From Streptomyces sp. NBC_00878 (GTDB lineage: Bacteria > Actinomycetota > Actinomycetes > Streptomycetales > Streptomycetaceae), in contig NZ_JAPEOK010000001.1 in the NCBI RefSeq assembly GCF_026341515.1, forward strand, positions 6,882,001 to 6,946,000: 64,000 bases of DNA, written 5' to 3'. Every line of letters starts with the position of its first letter. Within the stretch, counting starts at the first letter, position 1. The notes below the pieces were generated by a model that searched no databases, was not told the DNA's origin, and was given only the letters and a program-made list of their open reading frames with translations. The position numbers and the translations under genes were made by a program. Of the stretch, positions 61,600-64,000 are shown one piece after another.

Positions 61600-62766
61600 T
61601 CAGCCCACCAGCCCCAACTCCCGTGCGATCAGCATCCGCTGGACCTCGCTCGTGCCCTCGCCGATTTCCAGAATCTTGGAGTCGCGCCACATGCGGGCGA
61701 CCGGGTACTCGTTCATGAAGCCGTAGCCGCCGTGGATCTGGGTGGCGTCGCGGGCGTTGTCGACGGCGATGGTGGAGGAGTGGAGCTTCGCCAGGGCCGC
61801 TTCCTTTTTGAAGGGTTCGCCCGCGACGAGGCGGGACGCCGCGTCGCGCCAGGCGAGGCGAGCCGTGTAGGCCTTCATCTCCATGTCCGCGATCTTGAAC
61901 TGGATCGCCTGGTTCGCGCCGATCGGGCGGCCGAAGGCGTGGCGTTCCTTCGCGTACTTCAGTGATTCGTCCACGCAGCCCTGGGCCAGGCCCGTCGCGA
62001 GGGCCGCGATGGCGATCCGGCCCTCGTCCAGAATGCGGAGGAACTGCGCGTAGCCGCGGCCCTCGGAGCCGAGCAGGTTCGCTGCGGGGACGCGGACGTC
62101 CGCAAAGGACAGTTCGCGCGTGTCCGAGGCGTTCCAGCCGACCTTCGAGTAGGGGGCGGCGACCGTGAAGCCGGGGGTCCCCGACGGCACGATGATCGAG
62201 GAGATGAGGGGCTTGCCGTCCTCGGTGCGGTCGGTCACCGCCGTCACCGTGACCAGGCCCGTGATGTCCGTCCCCGAGTTGGTGATGAAGCACTTGGTGC
62301 CGTTGATCACCCATTCGTTGGTCGCCTCGTCCAGGCGGGCGGTCGTACGGGTCGCGCCCGCGTCCGAGCCGCCGTCCGGCTCGGTGAGACCGAAGGCGCC
62401 GAGGACCTCGCCGGAGCAGAGGCGGGGAAGCCACTCCGCCTTCTGCTCGTCGGTCCCGAAGAGGTGGATCGGCATGGCGCCGAGGGAGACGCCCGCCTCC
62501 AGGGTGATGGCCACCGACGAGTCAACCCGGGCCAGCTCCTCCAGCACGATGCCGAGGGCCATGTAGTCGCCGCCCATGCCCCCGTACTCCTCCGGGAACG
62601 GCAGCCCGAACAGACCCATGCGGCCCATCTCGCGGACGATCTCGTACGGGAACTCGTGGCGCTCGTAGAAGTCGCCGATCTTCGGGGCCACGACGTCGTG
62701 CGCGAAGTCGGCCACCGTGCGGCGGAGTTCGTCGAGTTCGGGGGAGAGGCGGTGGTCGAGAGCCAT
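61600..62766 (-). CDS. acdH: Acyl-CoA dehydrogenase (isovaleryl-CoA dehydrogenase type)
   Basis: The protein has 388 residues from ATG 62766. Family motifs include FGLTEPDGGSDAGATRTTAR, CFITNSGTDITGL, YAKERHAFGRPIGANQAIQF, ATQIHGGYGFMNEYPVARMW and a final SEVQRMLIAREL. The FAD enzyme oxidises a branched-chain acyl-CoA; the neighbours (HMG-CoA lyase, biotin carboxylase subunit) indicate isovaleryl-CoA from leucine. In S. coelicolor the homologue was named acdH. It is last in the operon and 5 bp after the lyase stop. Confidence 0.92.
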   Translation of the reverse strand: MALDHRLSPELDELRRTVADFAHDVVAPKIGDFYERHEFPYEIVREMGRMGLFGLPFPEEYGGMGGDYMALGIVLEELARVDSSVAITLEAGVSLGAMPIHLFGTDEQKAEWLPRLCSGEVLGAFGLTEPDGGSDAGATRTTARLDEATNEWVINGTKCFITNSGTDITGLVTVTAVTDRTEDGKPLISSIIVPSGTPGFTVAAPYSKVGWNASDTRELSFADVRVPAANLLGSEGRGYAQFLRILDEGRIAIAALATGLAQGCVDESLKYAKERHAFGRPIGANQAIQFKIADMEMKAYTARLAWRDAASRLVAGEPFKKEAALAKLHSSTIAVDNARDATQIHGGYGFMNEYPVARMWRDSKILEIGEGTSEVQRMLIARELGLVG

Positions 62767-62771
62767 GGGGA

Positions 62772-63728
62772 TCACTCCTGGTGGGAGAGGGCGCGGACGG
62801 TGCGGGACGGGCTGGGTCGGCCCAGTTGTTCGGCCATCCACACGCTTGTGGCGGTGAGTCGGTCGAGGTCGACTCCGGTGTCGATGCCGAGGCCCGTCAG
62901 CATCCACACGAGGTCTTCGGTGGCGAGGTTGCCGGTGGCGCTCTTCGCGTACGGACAGCCGCCGAGGCCGCCCGCGGACGCGTCCACGGTCGTGACGCCG
63001 TGCTGGAGCGCGGCCAGGGTGTTGGACAGGGCCTGGCCGTACGTGTCGTGGAAGTGCACGCCGAGGGAGGGCGTGGATACGCCTTCTTCGTTGAGCGCGG
63101 TGAGGAGTCGGCCCACATGCCCCGGGGTCGCCACGCCGATCGTGTCGCCCAGGCTCAGCTCGTCGCAGCCCATGTCGAGGAGCGCACGGCAGACTCGTAC
63201 GACCTGGGGGACAGGTACCGGCCCCTCCCACGGATCGCCGAAGCACATCGACAGATAGCCGCGCACGTGGGCGTCCTGCGCCTTGGCCCGCCGGACCACC
63301 GGCTCGAACATCGCCAGTGCCTCGTCCACGGTCCGGTTGAGATTGGCCTTGGCGAAGGACTCCGTGGCACTGGCGAAGACCGCGATACGGGTCGCGCCGA
63401 GGGCCAGGGCCCGGTCCAGGCCCCGTTCGTTCGGTACGAGGACGGGGAGGGCCGTGCCGGAGAGGTCGCCCAGGTCGCGGACGAGGGGGAACAGCTGCTC
63501 CGCGTCGGCCAGTTGGGGCACCCACTTGGGGTGGACGAAGCTGGTCGCCTCGATGGTGGTGAGGCCCGCGTCGGCCAGCCGCCGTACGAACTCCGCCTTG
63601 GTCTCCGTCGGGACGGTGGCCTTCTCGTTCTGCAGTCCGTCGCGGGCGCCGACCTCGTGGATACGGACGCGGGCCGGGAGCCCCTCGGCCGGTACGGCCA
63701 TGGGCAGGCCGAGTTCGGGAGTGGTCAT
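62772..63728 (-). CDS. Hydroxymethylglutaryl-CoA lyase
   Basis: The protein has 318 residues from ATG 63728. Lyase motifs are [20 protein letters not shown] (metal and catalytic Arg/Asp), [20 protein letters not shown] (metal His pair) and [20 protein letters not shown], with the catalytic Cys. It splits HMG-CoA to acetyl-CoA and acetoacetate, the last step of leucine breakdown. It overlaps the upstream carboxylase gene by 4 bp. Confidence 0.94.
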   Translation of the reverse strand: MTTPELGLPMAVPAEGLPARVRIHEVGARDGLQNEKATVPTETKAEFVRRLADAGLTTIEATSFVHPKWVPQLADAEQLFPLVRDLGDLSGTALPVLVPNERGLDRALALGATRIAVFASATESFAKANLNRTVDEALAMFEPVVRRAKAQDAHVRGYLSMCFGDPWEGPVPVPQVVRVCRALLDMGCDELSLGDTIGVATPGHVGRLLTALNEEGVSTPSLGVHFHDTYGQALSNTLAALQHGVTTVDASAGGLGGCPYAKSATGNLATEDLVWMLTGLGIDTGVDLDRLTATSVWMAEQLGRPSPSRTVRALSHQE

Positions 63729-64000
63729 GCCTTCTCCTCCTCCTGCGCTTCCAGCTCCTCCGGGGATTCCTCCCGTGGCGCGATCACGGCCAGGATCTGG
63801 TCCATGGCGACCGTCGTGCCCGGGGTGACGTCCAGCTCGGTGACGGTGCCGGCGTGCGGGGCGGAGATGACGTGCTCCATCTTCATCGCCTCCACCACCA
63901 ACAGGCTCTGCCCGGCCGTCACTTCGTCCCCGACGGCCACCTTCACGACGGTCACCGTGCCGGGCATGGGGGCGGTGAGGGAGTCCGCGCCCGCGTGGGC
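63725..64000 (-). CDS. Biotinylated acyl-CoA carboxylase alpha subunit, C-terminus (cut by window edge)
   Basis: Only the last 91 residues are in the window. They form the biotin carboxyl carrier domain, [20 protein letters not shown] and [17 protein letters not shown], where the Lys of AMKMEH carries biotin, followed by an acidic tail. With the lyase and dehydrogenase this is most likely the methylcrotonyl-CoA carboxylase alpha subunit of leucine catabolism; a general acetyl/propionyl-CoA carboxylase alpha subunit is possible. The start lies beyond 64000. Confidence 0.9.
   Translation of the reverse strand, partial: AHAGADSLTAPMPGTVTVVKVAVGDEVTAGQSLLVVEAMKMEHVISAPHAGTVTELDVTPGTTVAMDQILAVIAPREESPEELEAQEEEKA

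Overview
The window is very GC-rich, with near-saturated G/C at third codon positions, translationally coupled overlapping genes, and GTG, TTG and leaderless starts. It carries an AdpA-type regulator with a TTA codon, a ferrioxamine cluster and a CebR/cellobiose locus. All of this points to a Streptomyces chromosome. From memory, the order desE-desF-desABCD, hexosaminidase, glmS, adpA, orn, cebR-cebEFG-bglC matches S. coelicolor around SCO2777-SCO2800 read in reverse. That match is recall, not a search.

Layout. 1-3.6 kb (minus): a probably DNA-damage-inducible operon of a RecB/Cas4-like nuclease, an unknown protein and an SF1-type helicase (cut by the left edge). 3.4-13.3 kb: PAP2 phosphatase, histidine phosphatase, an NsdA-like regulator, a spermidine-synthase-like protein between perfect 36-bp inverted repeats, a two-component system and a secreted CBM2-GH18 enzyme. 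13.4-16.0 kb: a DUF397 / XRE-DUF5753 / divergent ATPase module with an embedded VapBC toxin-antitoxin. 16.1-22.5 kb: bglC, cebG, cebF, cebE and divergent cebR, with two CebR operators. 22.6-26.7 kb: small secreted proteins and a second XRE region with DUF6879 and a frameshifted gene. 27-38.7 kb: tRNA-His, orn, adpA, universal stress protein, YaaH-family transporter, glmS, Tat-exported metallophosphoesterase, DUF4429 protein and GH20 hexosaminidase behind a DasR-type site. 38.8-46.4 kb: desD-C-B-A, desF and desE with two DmdR/DtxR-type iron boxes. 46.6-58.9 kb: an accessory surface/polymorphic-toxin locus (LamG protein, giant RHS/YD protein with pretoxin Hint domain and exchangeable toxin tip, putative immunity protein, lipoprotein). 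59-61.5 kb: another DUF397/XRE/ATPase module with a perfect 17-bp inverted repeat, then a Uma2 protein. 61.6-64 kb: a leucine/isovalerate degradation operon (acyl-CoA dehydrogenase, HMG-CoA lyase, biotinylated carboxylase subunit) running off the right edge.

Themes. Several nutrient circuits can be read directly from operators: cellobiose (CebR), chitin/GlcNAc (DasR plus hexosaminidase and chitinase), iron (DmdR boxes) and development (adpA with a TTA codon and an AdpA site). The accessory content is concentrated at 13.4-16 kb, 23-26 kb and 46.6-61.5 kb. The best candidates for under-described biology are the PafBC-type-promoter nuclease/helicase operon at the left end and the Hint-toxin cassette with its lower-GC tail. 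All family assignments come from reading motifs; no database search was run.
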